Source of the DNA: Crossiella sp. SN42
Lineage (GTDB): Bacteria; Actinomycetota; Actinomycetes; Mycobacteriales; Pseudonocardiaceae
Length of the DNA: 64,000 nt
Assembly (NCBI RefSeq): GCF_023897065.1
Contig: NZ_JAMHIV010000017.1
Coordinates: forward strand, 149,985-213,984
Direction of reading: 5' to 3'
Under the pieces are notes generated by a model. The model saw nothing but the letters and a program-made list of their open reading frames with translations. It did no database searches and was not told the origin of the DNA. The position numbers and the translations under genes were made by a program. Shown here one piece after another: positions 18,936 through 28,104 of the stretch; position 1 is the stretch's first letter, and every line of letters starts with the position of its first letter.

Positions 18936-20318
18936 TCAGGCGGGGAAGAGGTGCTTGTCCGCGGGGATGGTGGTGCTGTGGCTCCAGGCGTCCAGGAACT
19001 CCTTGAGGTCCATCTGCGCCTCGGCCTCCAGGTACAGCTCCAGGTCGTGCCAGCCCTGGTTCCAGCCCTGGTTTATGGTCGGGAAGTTCGACAGGACGGT
19101 GTTGAACGCGCGTTCGCCGATCTTGCGGCGCAGGGCATGGGTGAACAGCGCGCCCTTGTCGTAGATGGCGCTGAACTCCTTGCCCTTGCCCGGATCGGCC
19201 AGCTTGCGGGCCCAGAAGGCGGCGTTGCCGCGCACCGCGTCCACGGCCTTGCGGTACTCGGCGTCGAGGTCCTTGCCCTCCTTGGCCTCGGCCCACATCC
19301 AGCCCAGGTAGTTGGCGAAGCACTCGTGCGTGCAGGTGTCCGACCAGTTCTCCACCGACATCGACGCGCCCCACCACTGCGCGGCCAGGGTGCGCACCAG
19401 CGCCTTGAGGTCGGCGTTGCGGCCCAGCACCGGGCGGGTCTGCGCGCCGACCTGGTAGGGCTGGCTGTCAGCCAGGTGGATCGTGCCGACGGTGCCGAAG
19501 TGGTAGTCGCCGAGCTTGGCGTTCAGGAACTTCAGTACCTCGGGCAGCTTGTCCGCCAACGGTTTCCCGTTGCTGCCCGGCGCGAACGCGGAGAGCACCG
19601 ACGTGCTGTCCACAGTGGACTCCTGGAAGGTGTACCGGTCGATGCCCAGCGCGATCAGGTGCGGGGCCACCGCCTCGGCGGTCCAGGTGGTGGTGGTCCG
19701 GCCGTTCTGGGTGACCGGCTTGGACCTGGTGCCGTTGGCCACCGTGTGCCAGCCCTCGGGCACCGAGGTGGTGATGCTGAGCTCGGCCTTGTCCAGCGGG
19801 GTGTCGTTGACCGGGAACCAGGTGCTCGCCGAGTGCGGGGCGCCCGCGGCGATCACGCCGCCGGAGGGGGTGCCGCGCCAGCCGCCGAGGCCGGTGACCG
19901 GGTGCCGGACCGGCCCAGGCCGGCCGCAGTAGCTGACCTCGACGGTGATCTCGGCGTCCTTGGCCAGCGGCGCGGCCGGGGTGATCACCAGTTCGTGCTC
20001 GCCGGTGCGGGTGAACTTGGCCGCCTGGCCGTTGACCTTCACCGAGCGCACGGTCAGGCCGCGCAGGTCCAGGTTGAACTGGCTGAGCTCCTGGGTGGTC
20101 TTCGCGGTGATCTTCGCGGTGGCGTCCAGCAGCTTGCTGCCCGGGTTGTAGGACAGGTTCAGGTCGTACTTGCTGACGTCGTAGCCGCCGTTGCCGTCGG
20201 TGGGGTAGTACGGGTCGCCGACGCCGTCCTTGCCGGGTTCCGGCGCGGCCAGCGCGGTGCCGGCGCCCAGGGCCAGGGTGGTGGCCACCGCGCCGAGCGC
20301 GAGTCCGATCCTGCGCAT
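18936..20318 (-). CDS. Secreted M1-peptidase homologue lacking the HExxH zinc site
   Basis: 460 residues with a signal peptide (about 1-25). The N-terminal beta domain of M1 aminopeptidases is visible (YDLNLSYNPGSKLL, AEITVEVSYCG, STWFPVNDTPLDKA). Where M1 enzymes have HELAHQWWG, this protein reads VRTLAAQWWG (about 308-317), so both His and the catalytic Glu are gone. The GxMEN substrate motif is also absent. Only the third-ligand Glu region survives, as THECFANY (E332). It is therefore predicted to be a catalytically inactive pseudopeptidase, perhaps binding peptides outside the cell. Its start codon overlaps the rhodanese stop (TGATG). Confidence 0.88.
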   Translation of the reverse strand: MRRIGLALGAVATTLALGAGTALAAPEPGKDGVGDPYYPTDGNGGYDVSKYDLNLSYNPGSKLLDATAKITAKTTQELSQFNLDLRGLTVRSVKVNGQAAKFTRTGEHELVITPAAPLAKDAEITVEVSYCGRPGPVRHPVTGLGGWRGTPSGGVIAAGAPHSASTWFPVNDTPLDKAELSITTSVPEGWHTVANGTRSKPVTQNGRTTTTWTAEAVAPHLIALGIDRYTFQESTVDSTSVLSAFAPGSNGKPLADKLPEVLKFLNAKLGDYHFGTVGTIHLADSQPYQVGAQTRPVLGRNADLKALVRTLAAQWWGASMSVENWSDTCTHECFANYLGWMWAEAKEGKDLDAEYRKAVDAVRGNAAFWARKLADPGKGKEFSAIYDKGALFTHALRRKIGERAFNTVLSNFPTINQGWNQGWHDLELYLEAEAQMDLKEFLDAWSHSTTIPADKHLFPA

Positions 20319-20671
20319 CAGGCCACCGCCTTCTCGGTCGCCAGGCCGGCTCCGGCCCAGTCCTCGATGCCCTCGCGGTACTTGCGCACGTTGGTGTAGC
20401 CGAGCTGGAGCAGGCGCTGGCCGACGAACTCGCTGTTGCGGCAGGGCACGTTCGCGCAGTAGACGACCACGGCGACGTCCTTGTCCGGCAACACCTTCGG
20501 CGCGTACTCGTCGGTGAAGTCGGCGGCCTGCTCGTACGGGAAGCCGGGGATGTTCACCGCGCCGGGCAGGTGCTCCCGCTCGTAGTAGGCCACCGGCATG
20601 GTGTCGACCACGACAACCTTGCCCTGCGCCAACTCCGCTTCCAGCTCAGTGCGGGTGATGAGAGGCAACAC
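20318..20671 (-). CDS. Single-domain rhodanese-like protein
   Basis: 117 residues covering one rhodanese domain: VVVVDTMPVAYYEREHLPGA and the active-site loop YCANVPCRNS with Cys72 as the likely persulfide carrier. The loop is unusual in having a second Cys (C77) and Asn before Ser. It is cytoplasmic and overlaps the permease 3' end by 26 bases, so it belongs to the same operon. Sulfur transfer is inferred from the family. Confidence 0.9.
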   Translation of the reverse strand: MLPLITRTELEAELAQGKVVVVDTMPVAYYEREHLPGAVNIPGFPYEQAADFTDEYAPKVLPDKDVAVVVYCANVPCRNSEFVGQRLLQLGYTNVRKYREGIEDWAGAGLATEKAVA

Positions 20672-22016
20672 GGTGCTCTTCCTCCTTTGTGGACGGTGCG
20701 GTGGGTGTGGCGGTCGGCGTGCTGCCGATCCCGCGGGTGAGGCCGAAGCGGCCCAGCAGCAGGTAGCCGAGGAAGGCCGCCAGCACCGAGGTCAGGGTGG
20801 GAATGCCGAAGGGCAGGAAGGCGCCCGCCACCGCGCCGAACACCCAGCAGGCCACTGCGGCCGGCACCCAGGTGGGCGCGGTGGCGGGCAGTTCACCCCT
20901 GGCGCGGGACTCCTCCAGGACCGGACGCCAGGAGCGGACCAGGAAGTACTCGGCGATGATGATCCCGGCGATCGGCGGGCTGATCACCCCGATCCAGGTC
21001 AGGAACCCTTGGAACTGCCCGAGAATCCCGAGTGCGGAGAGCACCGAGCCGAGCAGGCCGAGACCGAGGGTTGCCGCGATCCGGTTGGTGCGCTTGCCCA
21101 GCAGCACGTCGATGGTGTTGACCAGGCCGAGCGAGGCGCAGTACAGGTTCCAGTCGTTGACCTTGAGGATGGCCGCGACCAGGATCAGCGTGCCGAGGAA
21201 GCCGGAGGACGAGGTGATGATGTTGACCACGTCCGAGGTCTTGGCCGCGTGCGCCAGCAGCACCCCGATCAGCCCGATCACGAACTCGCCCAGGGTCACG
21301 CTGAGCACGGTCTGCTTGACCACGTCGCCGGTGCTGCGGTTGAACCTGGTCAGGTCCGGGGTCATGATCGCGCCCATGATGAACGCGCCGGAGACCAGCG
21401 TGGTCCCCGCGGCCAGCGACAGCGCCGGTCCGGGCGGCGCCGAGCTCATCAGCTCGCTCAGCGAGTGCATCCGCAGCCCGTCCCAGATCGCGTAGCCGCT
21501 GAGCAGCAGGAACGCCGGCACGGTCAGGTAGGCGGTCCAGGCCATGCCGTGGATGCCGAAGACCACGATCCCGGTCACCAGCATGCCGCCGATCAGCGAC
21601 CAGGCCCACAGCGGCGGCCCACCCAGCAGGTTGCTCAGGCCCTGGGCGAACGCGCCGTTCTGCACGCCGAACCAGCCGGCCAGGCTGATCGTCATCAGCA
21701 GCCCGACCAGCGCCGAGCCGCGGTGACCGAAGCCGGACCAGCGGGTCAGCACCGAGGTGGACAGGCCCTCCCGCATGCCGGCCACGCCGAGCAGGACGGT
21801 GATCACCTCCATGATCGCCGCACCCAGGGTGATCGCCAGCACCGCGTTCCAGAACGTCATGCCGAAACCGAGTACGGCACCCAGTAGGAACTGGTGGAAA
21901 GAGGCAATCTGGCCAAATCGCTGCACCGCGATGGAAAACCACGGGCGGCGGGCTGACTCGGGGACCCGGGAGAGGGAGAAGTCATCGCGGCCCACCGCGT
22001 TCGCTGTTCCGCTCAT
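20646..22016 (-). CDS. NCS1-family nucleobase permease (CodB-like)
   Basis: 456 residues with about 12 membrane segments. The N-terminus SARRPWFSIAVQRFGQIASF and GMTFWNAVLAITLGAA match cytosine/purine permeases of the NCS1 family. It is the first gene of the operon leading to rhodanese, M1-like protein and thioredoxin, and is divergent from the cyclodipeptide synthase gene. Cytosine, purine or allantoin are the usual cargoes; the substrate here is open. Confidence 0.9.
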   Translation of the reverse strand: MSGTANAVGRDDFSLSRVPESARRPWFSIAVQRFGQIASFHQFLLGAVLGFGMTFWNAVLAITLGAAIMEVITVLLGVAGMREGLSTSVLTRWSGFGHRGSALVGLLMTISLAGWFGVQNGAFAQGLSNLLGGPPLWAWSLIGGMLVTGIVVFGIHGMAWTAYLTVPAFLLLSGYAIWDGLRMHSLSELMSSAPPGPALSLAAGTTLVSGAFIMGAIMTPDLTRFNRSTGDVVKQTVLSVTLGEFVIGLIGVLLAHAAKTSDVVNIITSSSGFLGTLILVAAILKVNDWNLYCASLGLVNTIDVLLGKRTNRIAATLGLGLLGSVLSALGILGQFQGFLTWIGVISPPIAGIIIAEYFLVRSWRPVLEESRARGELPATAPTWVPAAVACWVFGAVAGAFLPFGIPTLTSVLAAFLGYLLLGRFGLTRGIGSTPTATPTAPSTKEEEHRVASHHPH

Positions 22017-22048
22017 AACCGAAGTCTGTGCACTGGCCCATTCGATTG

Positions 22049-22069
22049 CACCCCCTCTTCTGGGGGGTG
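22049..22069. promoter_or_regulatory. GC hairpin in permease / CDPS divergent region
   Basis: CACCCCC (22049-22055), a 6-base loop, then GGGGGTG (22063-22069), followed on the plus strand by GTTTTC. It lies in the leader of the permease gene and upstream of the cyclodipeptide synthase. It could be an attenuator-like structure or operator; no function is proven. Confidence 0.4.
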
Positions 22070-22186
22070 GTTTTCGAGGTGACTTGAACTGAATTTCAGC
22101 CGTTCACAACGCGTTGACGTGCGGGTTTGCCTAGACGTACGAAGAAGTTGAGCACGTCGGTGAAACTCAAACGAGCGGAGTCTGTG

Positions 22187-22882
22187 ATGTATGCTGTGCG
22201 TCCACTGGTGGAAAGCTGTCCGGCTTCGGTGATCGAGGCCGAGCACGCCTGTATCGGTATCAGCCCGTTTAACGGATATTTCACTCCGGAACGTATCAGC
22301 GAACTTGCCGCGTGGGCAGTGCGCACTTTCCCCAGTTGTCACTTCTTCGTGCCAGACGGGCCATCGGTGTACACCCTGGAAGCCCTCGGCTACTCCCCGA
22401 GCAAGGCGCGCTCCAAGGCGCGGCGGCAGGGCTGCTACGTCTACAACAAGATCCACCGGGCGCTGGCCGAGCTCGGCGTGCCGGACCCCGGCGCGCTGAT
22501 CCTGGACTCCGCCGCCCTCGACCACAACCCGGACTACCAGCAGCTCTTAGCCCACGGCGAGCAGCTCTACCGGACCGACGAGGGCTTCCGCGCGGACTGC
22601 CTCTCGGCCAGCCACTGGGTGCTCGACCGCAAGTTGCCGGACGGCGTGCGGCCGAACCCCGAGCAGCTGGCCAAGGCGGTGCGCTACTTCCTCGCCGAGC
22701 TGCCGCTGTTCGCCTCGACCACCAGCATCGTCGGCCGCCGCGGCTCGGTGTTCGTCTACCACCAGCGGGTGGCCTTCCTGGAACGCTTCTACCGGCGCGA
22801 GCTGAGCTGGAAACCCGCTGCGGGACAAGGGTTCCTGGTGGTCACCCCGGCCGAGGAGCTGGTCACCGCCACATCCAGCTGA
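22187..22882 (+). CDS. tRNA-dependent cyclodipeptide synthase (NYH subfamily)
   Basis: 231 residues from ATG 22187, chosen for the GGAG upstream; GTG 22160 or TTG 22127 in frame would lengthen the N-terminus. The family signature is clear: IGISPFNGYF with catalytic S26 and N29, YFLAELPLFA with Y167 and E171, and VYHQRVAF with Y191 and H192. Asn and Tyr-His at these places define the NYH subgroup (AlbC type). These enzymes take two aminoacyl-tRNAs and make a 2,5-diketopiperazine. No oxidase, methyltransferase or P450 lies next to it. The C-terminal 20 bases overlap the convergent HTH gene. Confidence 0.93.
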   Translation: MYAVRPLVESCPASVIEAEHACIGISPFNGYFTPERISELAAWAVRTFPSCHFFVPDGPSVYTLEALGYSPSKARSKARRQGCYVYNKIHRALAELGVPDPGALILDSAALDHNPDYQQLLAHGEQLYRTDEGFRADCLSASHWVLDRKLPDGVRPNPEQLAKAVRYFLAELPLFASTTSIVGRRGSVFVYHQRVAFLERFYRRELSWKPAAGQGFLVVTPAEELVTATSS

Positions 22883-23780
22883 TGCCGTGACCGCCGGGAC
22901 CGAGATCGAAGCCGACCAGCTGCGCCTCGTTGCGAGCGCTCAGGCGCAGCTCGGTCGCCTCCCGCTGCCCGTCCCGCCCGGCCGGGTGCGCGGCGGCGCG
23001 GTGCACCCGCCACACCTTGGCCGGGGTGGCGCGCGGGTCGAAGGCCACGGTCAGCCGGTACTCCCGGCAGCCCAGCAGGAACCGCCGCTCGCAGCTGGTC
23101 ACCAGCGCCTCCTCCGGCCGGTAGCCCAGCTCGTAGTCGGCCAGCACGGTCTCGGTCTGCCGCAGCGGGCGGTCGAAGCGCAGCTCGGCGAGCACCCCGC
23201 CGCCGTCCGGATCGGTGTGCATCCGGCCCAGCCGGCAGGAGTCGCTCTGCCATCGATTGGGCAGCGCGCCCGCCGGTGCGGCCAGCCGGACCAGGTGCCG
23301 GTCCACCCCGTCCACCATGGCCTGGAGCACCGCGCGCACCCGCATCGCGCGCACCGCCCGGTCCGGCCCGATGGTCCAGTGCTCGTGCACGCTCAGCGGC
23401 ACGATCGCGTCGGCGGGGTGCGGCAGCCGCCGCGGTGCGATCGGCGCGCCGCGGCGGCCGCGCAGCACCAGCGGGTGCGCCGGCGCCTGCGGTTCCTCCG
23501 CCGGGCGGTCGAGCAGGGCCAGCAGCGACCGCGGTGGCAGCTCCAGCACCTCCTCCAGCTCGCGCACCACGCGCAGCGAGGCGTGCCGGTGCGGGCGGCT
23601 CTGCCCGCGCTGCCAGTAGCTCAGGCTGGCCAGGCTGACCCGGTGTCCCCGGTCGGCCAGCCGGACCTGGATCCGTTGCAGGGTCAGGCCGCTGGCCTGG
23701 ATGCCCAGGTACAGCGCGTGGTGGAACGGGCCGGAGCGCAGTGCCGCACCCAGCTCGTCGGGCACTGTCGCCGCTGTCAT
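22863..23780 (-). CDS. HTH (XRE-like) regulator, paralogue 1
   Basis: 305 residues, ATG 23780 after GGGGGTAGG. Residues about 18-75 form a Cro/CI-like helix-turn-helix (GLTLQRIQVRLADRGHRVSL, LSYWQRGQSRP). The remaining 220 residues are an uncharacterised domain ending in GHGISWMWR. It has the same architecture as the next gene upstream; conserved islands are SVHEH, GVDR, RLGR and a Trp-rich C-terminus. It probably regulates neighbouring genes, perhaps the cyclodipeptide synthase with which it overlaps. Confidence 0.8.
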   Translation of the reverse strand: MTAATVPDELGAALRSGPFHHALYLGIQASGLTLQRIQVRLADRGHRVSLASLSYWQRGQSRPHRHASLRVVRELEEVLELPPRSLLALLDRPAEEPQAPAHPLVLRGRRGAPIAPRRLPHPADAIVPLSVHEHWTIGPDRAVRAMRVRAVLQAMVDGVDRHLVRLAAPAGALPNRWQSDSCRLGRMHTDPDGGGVLAELRFDRPLRQTETVLADYELGYRPEEALVTSCERRFLLGCREYRLTVAFDPRATPAKVWRVHRAAAHPAGRDGQREATELRLSARNEAQLVGFDLGPGGHGISWMWR

Positions 23781-23933
23781 GCCTACCCCCGTTCGCTGCC
23801 TGCACGATGTGGGCCATTGTTGAAAACTGCTGTCGAGACCAGCACCCCACCATGGGTGTGTCGATTTCACAATATTTTCAGTTTCAGTCTCTATTCAGTT
23901 GGTCCGGTTGGGCTTTTGTGCGCGCACTGGCGG

Positions 23934-24854
23934 TCACTTCCAGCACCAGCGCATGCCGTAATAGCCGGGCGGCAGGTCGAAGTCGATGAAATGGGCAACA
24001 AAGTTGCCGTCAACCTGAATGTCGCCGACGTCGATGGTCGGCGAACTGTTGTCCGGCCGGAACACCCGCCACACCCTGGCCGGCGGGTCGCCTGCCGGGA
24101 AGCGCACGGTCAGGCAGTAGGTCTGGCAGCCTGCCCGGAACCCGCCGCCCCAGGCCAGGCAGGTCTGGCCGCTGCCGGTGAACTCGAACACCGTGTCCAC
24201 CAGCAGGTTCTCCCCGCGCCGCAGCGGGTGCGGGAAGCGCGCCTCCACCGCCATCACGCCGGAGTCGTGGTCGGTGGCCACCCGGCCCAGCCTGGTGCCC
24301 TCGCTGCGCCAGCGCACCGGCAGCTCGCCCGGCTCGCAGGCCGCGATCACGGTGTCCCGGTCCACCCCGTCGATCCGCGCCTGCCGCAGGATCTGCAAGT
24401 CCAGCCGCTCGATGCCCCGGCGCGGGGCCAGCACCAGGTGCTCGTGCACGCTCTGCGCGGTCAGCTGGCCGTCGAACGGGTTGTTCAGCTCCACCAGCAG
24501 CTTCTGCACCGCCTCGGCGTTCGCGCAGACCTGCCGGGGCGTCACCGAGTACCAGGCCCGCTCCGGCGCCGGTTCCCGCCGGGCCGGGCTGAGCAGGTCG
24601 CGCAGCGCGCCGCGGGGCAGCTCCAGCACCTCTTCCAGCGCCAGCACCAGCTCGGCTGACCTGGGACGACTGCGGCCACGCTGCCAGTAGCTCAGCGTGG
24701 CCAGCCCCACCGCCACCCCGCGCTCGGCCATCCTGGCCCTGACCCGGGCCAGGGTCAGGCCGCTGGCCTGGATGGCCAGGCGCAGCGCGTGCTCGAACGG
24801 ACCGGTGCGCAGTGCCTCATGCAGACCGCCGGCCACCATCTCGGATTTCCGCAC
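23934..24854 (-). CDS. HTH (XRE-like) regulator, paralogue 2
   Basis: 306 residues from GTG 24854 (ATG 24839 is an alternative). The N-terminal helix-turn-helix (SGLTLARVRARMAERGVAVG, LSYWQRGRSRP) and a long C-terminal domain match paralogue 1: shared QSVHEH, DGVDRDTV, GTRLGR and the ending YYGMRWCWK. The tandem copies arose by duplication. The C-terminal domain may sense a ligand; its family is not recognised here. Confidence 0.8.
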   Translation of the reverse strand: MRKSEMVAGGLHEALRTGPFEHALRLAIQASGLTLARVRARMAERGVAVGLATLSYWQRGRSRPRSAELVLALEEVLELPRGALRDLLSPARREPAPERAWYSVTPRQVCANAEAVQKLLVELNNPFDGQLTAQSVHEHLVLAPRRGIERLDLQILRQARIDGVDRDTVIAACEPGELPVRWRSEGTRLGRVATDHDSGVMAVEARFPHPLRRGENLLVDTVFEFTGSGQTCLAWGGGFRAGCQTYCLTVRFPAGDPPARVWRVFRPDNSSPTIDVGDIQVDGNFVAHFIDFDLPPGYYGMRWCWK

Positions 24855-24899
24855 GCCACCGATAGTGGCAGACGCCGGCTTTCCCGAACATTTCCGTTT

Positions 24900-27800
24900 T
24901 CAGTGTGCGTAAACTTCAATTTCGAATAAAGAGTAGCCGTAGCGGGTGGCCCGGCTGATCCCGGGGAGCCGGACGAAACGAGCCTGGGTCGCGGCGAACG
25001 GGATGTTGTCCTCGCCGCCGTCCCCGTCGGCCACCGCCGCCGCCTGCCGCCACCGCTGCCCGTCGGCGGAGACCTCGATCCGGTAGGCCTTGCCGTAGGC
25101 GGACTCCCAGCGCAGCACGGTCCGGCCGACCTGGCGCACCGAGCCGAGGTCCACGGTGAGCGACTGCTGGTCGGAGAAGTCACTGGCCCAGCGGGTGTTC
25201 CGGTCGCCGTCCACCGCCTTGCCGGGCGGCGAGGGGTACGCGCCGGTCTCGTGGCTGGACGCGCTGGCCGCCTTGGCCAGCGCCAGGTTGGCCACGTTCT
25301 CGCCCCTGCGCGCCGGGAACTCGACCACCTGCTGGTAGGTCGGCCGGTTCTGCCACTGCGTCTTGTCCTGGGTGATGCCGCCGGTGGGCCGGTGGATGAT
25401 CTGGTCCCGGCAGAACTGGTCGCCCGGCTTGCAGTCGGCGTCACCGGGATAGGTGGTGGTGGCCGGGGTGTTCACCGCGGCGCGCAGCGAGTCCAGCAGC
25501 GCGGTGCGGCAGGCCGCGGCGTTGCCGTTGCCGCAGAAGGCGGTCGGCACCCAGGCCTGCACCGGGTCGCCGAGCACCTTGCGCAGGTCCTTGTGCACGT
25601 AGCCGTACCAGCCGTACTGGAAGGCCGAGCCGGTGTGGCCGGGCTGCTCGTCCACCCGCAGCGCGGCCAGGAATGCCTTGTGCAGCGCGGGTTCCAGCCC
25701 CGGCTCGAACATGGCCTTGGCCAGCAGCGGGAACCAGGCGTCCAGCACCCTGATCGCCTCGCTGTGCAGGTAGACGAACTTGCCGCTGGGGTTCGGATCG
25801 CCGTCGGTGGTGCGGTGCCCGCCCGCGCGCTGCCAGGCGCGCAGCTGCTCGATCGCGGTGGCCAGCGCGGGCTCGGTGACCGGGGCCCGGTCCAGCACCC
25901 GCAGCAGCAGCGGCAGCACCTTGTCCGCGCGCAGGTCCACTGTGGACGCATCGGCCATCGCCTTGGTCAGCTTGGCCCTGGTGAACTTCTCGCCGCGCTG
26001 CAACAGCGGCTTGATCCGGTCGTCCAGCGGCTGGGAGCGGTGCACCGGGCCGAAGCTGAAGTTGCCGTCCGCGGCCGAGTAACCGGGGGCCTGCTTGTTG
26101 TTCCAGCTGGTCAGGTAGTCCTGGTTGACCACCTGCGGGTGCTGCTCGAACGGGGTGTAGCGGGCCAGGTTGTCGCCGGGCCGCCAGTCCTGCCACTCGT
26201 AGGCGGCCTCACCGCGCACCGGCAGGTTCGGGTCGTGGCCGGGCTTGCGCACCGGGTTGAAGCCGGAGTTGAAGTAGGCGATGTCCTTGCTGTCGGCGTA
26301 GAACCAGTTGAAGCCGTAGCCGATCTGGTTGGCCGCGCGCTGGAAGTCCGCCGCCGAGCGGATCGCCTCCGGGTCGTTGAACAGCTGGAAGCCCAGGGTG
26401 GACTCCACCTCGCGCAGGTAGGTCGAGCGCAGCTTGGTGAAGGCCACCGGCTTGCCGGCCACCGTGCCGCGGTGGGAGATCAGGCCGAGCTTGGTGCGCT
26501 GGGCGACCAGGGTGTAGGAGCCCGCCGGCGTCGCGTCGGCCAGGCTGGGCTTCCAGGCGTTCTTCTTGGTCAGCTCCTCGATCGGCAGGCACTCGCCGCG
26601 GAAGCGGTAGTGCGCCGACTTCAGCGTGGGCGCGCCGCCGCCGGGCTCGCACAGCTCCACCGCGTAGGAGTCGGTGATGTCCTGGGCCGCGGTGGTCGCG
26701 CTCCACGCGTAGTCCTGGCCGCGGCCGAGCAGCACGTACAGGCCGAGCCCGGCGAAGGAGGCGCCCCTGGAGCTGATGCCCGGCGCCTGGATCTCCTGCA
26801 CGGTCAGCAGCTGCGGGGCGAAGTAGCCGGTCTGCGGGCCGAACACGGCGACCGGGTGGCCGCTCTCGGTGTGCGCGCCGGAGACCAGCAGCGCGTTGGA
26901 CATCCCGCGCTGGGCCGGTGGCACCGGCGCGAGCGAGTCCTTGCTGGCCGGTCCGACCGCGTCGCGCACGATCGGCTGCGGCACCACCGAGCCGCGGTCC
27001 GGCAGCGCCACCCCCGGCGCGTCCGGATTGCCCGCGCCGTAAGGGAAAGAGGTGCCGTTGTGCACGGTCACCGGGGCTTCCGGGTCGTTCTGCGCGCGGA
27101 AGGCCGCCCACACCGCGTCGCCCTGCGCCTTGCCATAGCGGGCCCGCGCCTCCACCAGGGCCACCGCGGAGATGACCTCCTGGCCGCCGCCCGCGCCGAA
27201 GATGCCGCCGACCAGCGAGGCGATCGCGCCGATGTCGGTGGGCTTCCAGGGTTCCGGGCCGCCCTCGTTGGTGACCGCGTCCGCCTTGCCGATGGCCACG
27301 TACTCGCCGGGGAAGTACCGGCCCGCCTTGCTCTGCGAGATGTAGAGGTTGATCCCGGCCACGTAGTCGAGCACGTCCTGCTTCATCTGCTTGCCGCGCG
27401 GCCCGAGCTGGTCCAGCCGGTCGAACTGGGCCTGCAGGTCGGCCTCGGTGTAGGGCGCGATGGACCACTGCTGCTGCTCGAACTCGCGGTTGCCGATCGC
27501 GCCACCGGCGAAGGAGGAGACCTCGCCGCGGCCGACGTGCCGGAGCACGTCCATCAGGAACAGCCGGTCCTGCGCGGAGGCGAAGCCGGAGCCGAACATC
27601 GCGCCTGCCCGGGTGCTGCCGGTGATGTGCGGGGTGCCGGTGGCCTTGTCCCGCACGATGGTCACGTCCGGGCGCGGCGAGCTGGTGCTGGCCACCTGGT
27701 CGGCGGGCACGCCGAAGGAGGCGTCGTTGAAGTAGGTGTTGAGCTGTTCGTCGGTCAGCCCGCTGTAGCCCCAGACCAGCTTCTCGTAGCGCGCTTTCTG

Positions 27801-28028
27801 GTCGCTGGAATGCGGCGGCCGGATGCCGAGGGACTTGAACAGCATCAGTTCGGCGAAGGTGGCGTTGCCGTTCTGGCCGGGCGGCAGGATGTCGTCGCAC
27901 TGACTGATGCAATAGTCAGGAATTGGCGCCGCGGCCCGGGCTTCGGCAGGCCGGGCGGCTACCGGAGGAGTTCCCAGCAACGCGATGGTGGTCGCGGAAG
28001 TGAGCAAGAGGGCCAACCGTCGTCGCAT
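24900..28028 (-). CDS. Secreted penicillin-acylase-family (S45) Ntn-hydrolase with C-terminal F5/8 domain
   Basis: 1042 residues from ATG 28028, chosen for its 9-base spacing from AGGAG; ATG 28034 and GTG 28037 are alternatives. A signal peptide (to about 27) is followed by the alpha-chain, a spacer, and the beta-chain beginning at S377 in RGMSNALLVSG, the expected autocatalytic N-terminal Ser. The last 130 residues are a discoidin/F5-8 type C domain (GKAVDGDRNTRWASD ... FEIEVYAH). Family members cleave penicillins, N-acyl-homoserine lactones or lipopeptide acyl chains. The added carbohydrate-binding-type domain suggests surface retention. It is monocistronic. Confidence 0.92.
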   Translation of the reverse strand: MRRRLALLLTSATTIALLGTPPVAARPAEARAAAPIPDYCISQCDDILPPGQNGNATFAELMLFKSLGIRPPHSSDQKARYEKLVWGYSGLTDEQLNTYFNDASFGVPADQVASTSSPRPDVTIVRDKATGTPHITGSTRAGAMFGSGFASAQDRLFLMDVLRHVGRGEVSSFAGGAIGNREFEQQQWSIAPYTEADLQAQFDRLDQLGPRGKQMKQDVLDYVAGINLYISQSKAGRYFPGEYVAIGKADAVTNEGGPEPWKPTDIGAIASLVGGIFGAGGGQEVISAVALVEARARYGKAQGDAVWAAFRAQNDPEAPVTVHNGTSFPYGAGNPDAPGVALPDRGSVVPQPIVRDAVGPASKDSLAPVPPAQRGMSNALLVSGAHTESGHPVAVFGPQTGYFAPQLLTVQEIQAPGISSRGASFAGLGLYVLLGRGQDYAWSATTAAQDITDSYAVELCEPGGGAPTLKSAHYRFRGECLPIEELTKKNAWKPSLADATPAGSYTLVAQRTKLGLISHRGTVAGKPVAFTKLRSTYLREVESTLGFQLFNDPEAIRSAADFQRAANQIGYGFNWFYADSKDIAYFNSGFNPVRKPGHDPNLPVRGEAAYEWQDWRPGDNLARYTPFEQHPQVVNQDYLTSWNNKQAPGYSAADGNFSFGPVHRSQPLDDRIKPLLQRGEKFTRAKLTKAMADASTVDLRADKVLPLLLRVLDRAPVTEPALATAIEQLRAWQRAGGHRTTDGDPNPSGKFVYLHSEAIRVLDAWFPLLAKAMFEPGLEPALHKAFLAALRVDEQPGHTGSAFQYGWYGYVHKDLRKVLGDPVQAWVPTAFCGNGNAAACRTALLDSLRAAVNTPATTTYPGDADCKPGDQFCRDQIIHRPTGGITQDKTQWQNRPTYQQVVEFPARRGENVANLALAKAASASSHETGAYPSPPGKAVDGDRNTRWASDFSDQQSLTVDLGSVRQVGRTVLRWESAYGKAYRIEVSADGQRWRQAAAVADGDGGEDNIPFAATQARFVRLPGISRATRYGYSLFEIEVYAH

Positions 28029-28104
28029 CGCCATCACTCCTCAATGGGTTGTGATGCACGTTACGGGCGAGTAGCTTCTTGCGAAAGAGTTTCACGTTCG
28101 TGCG

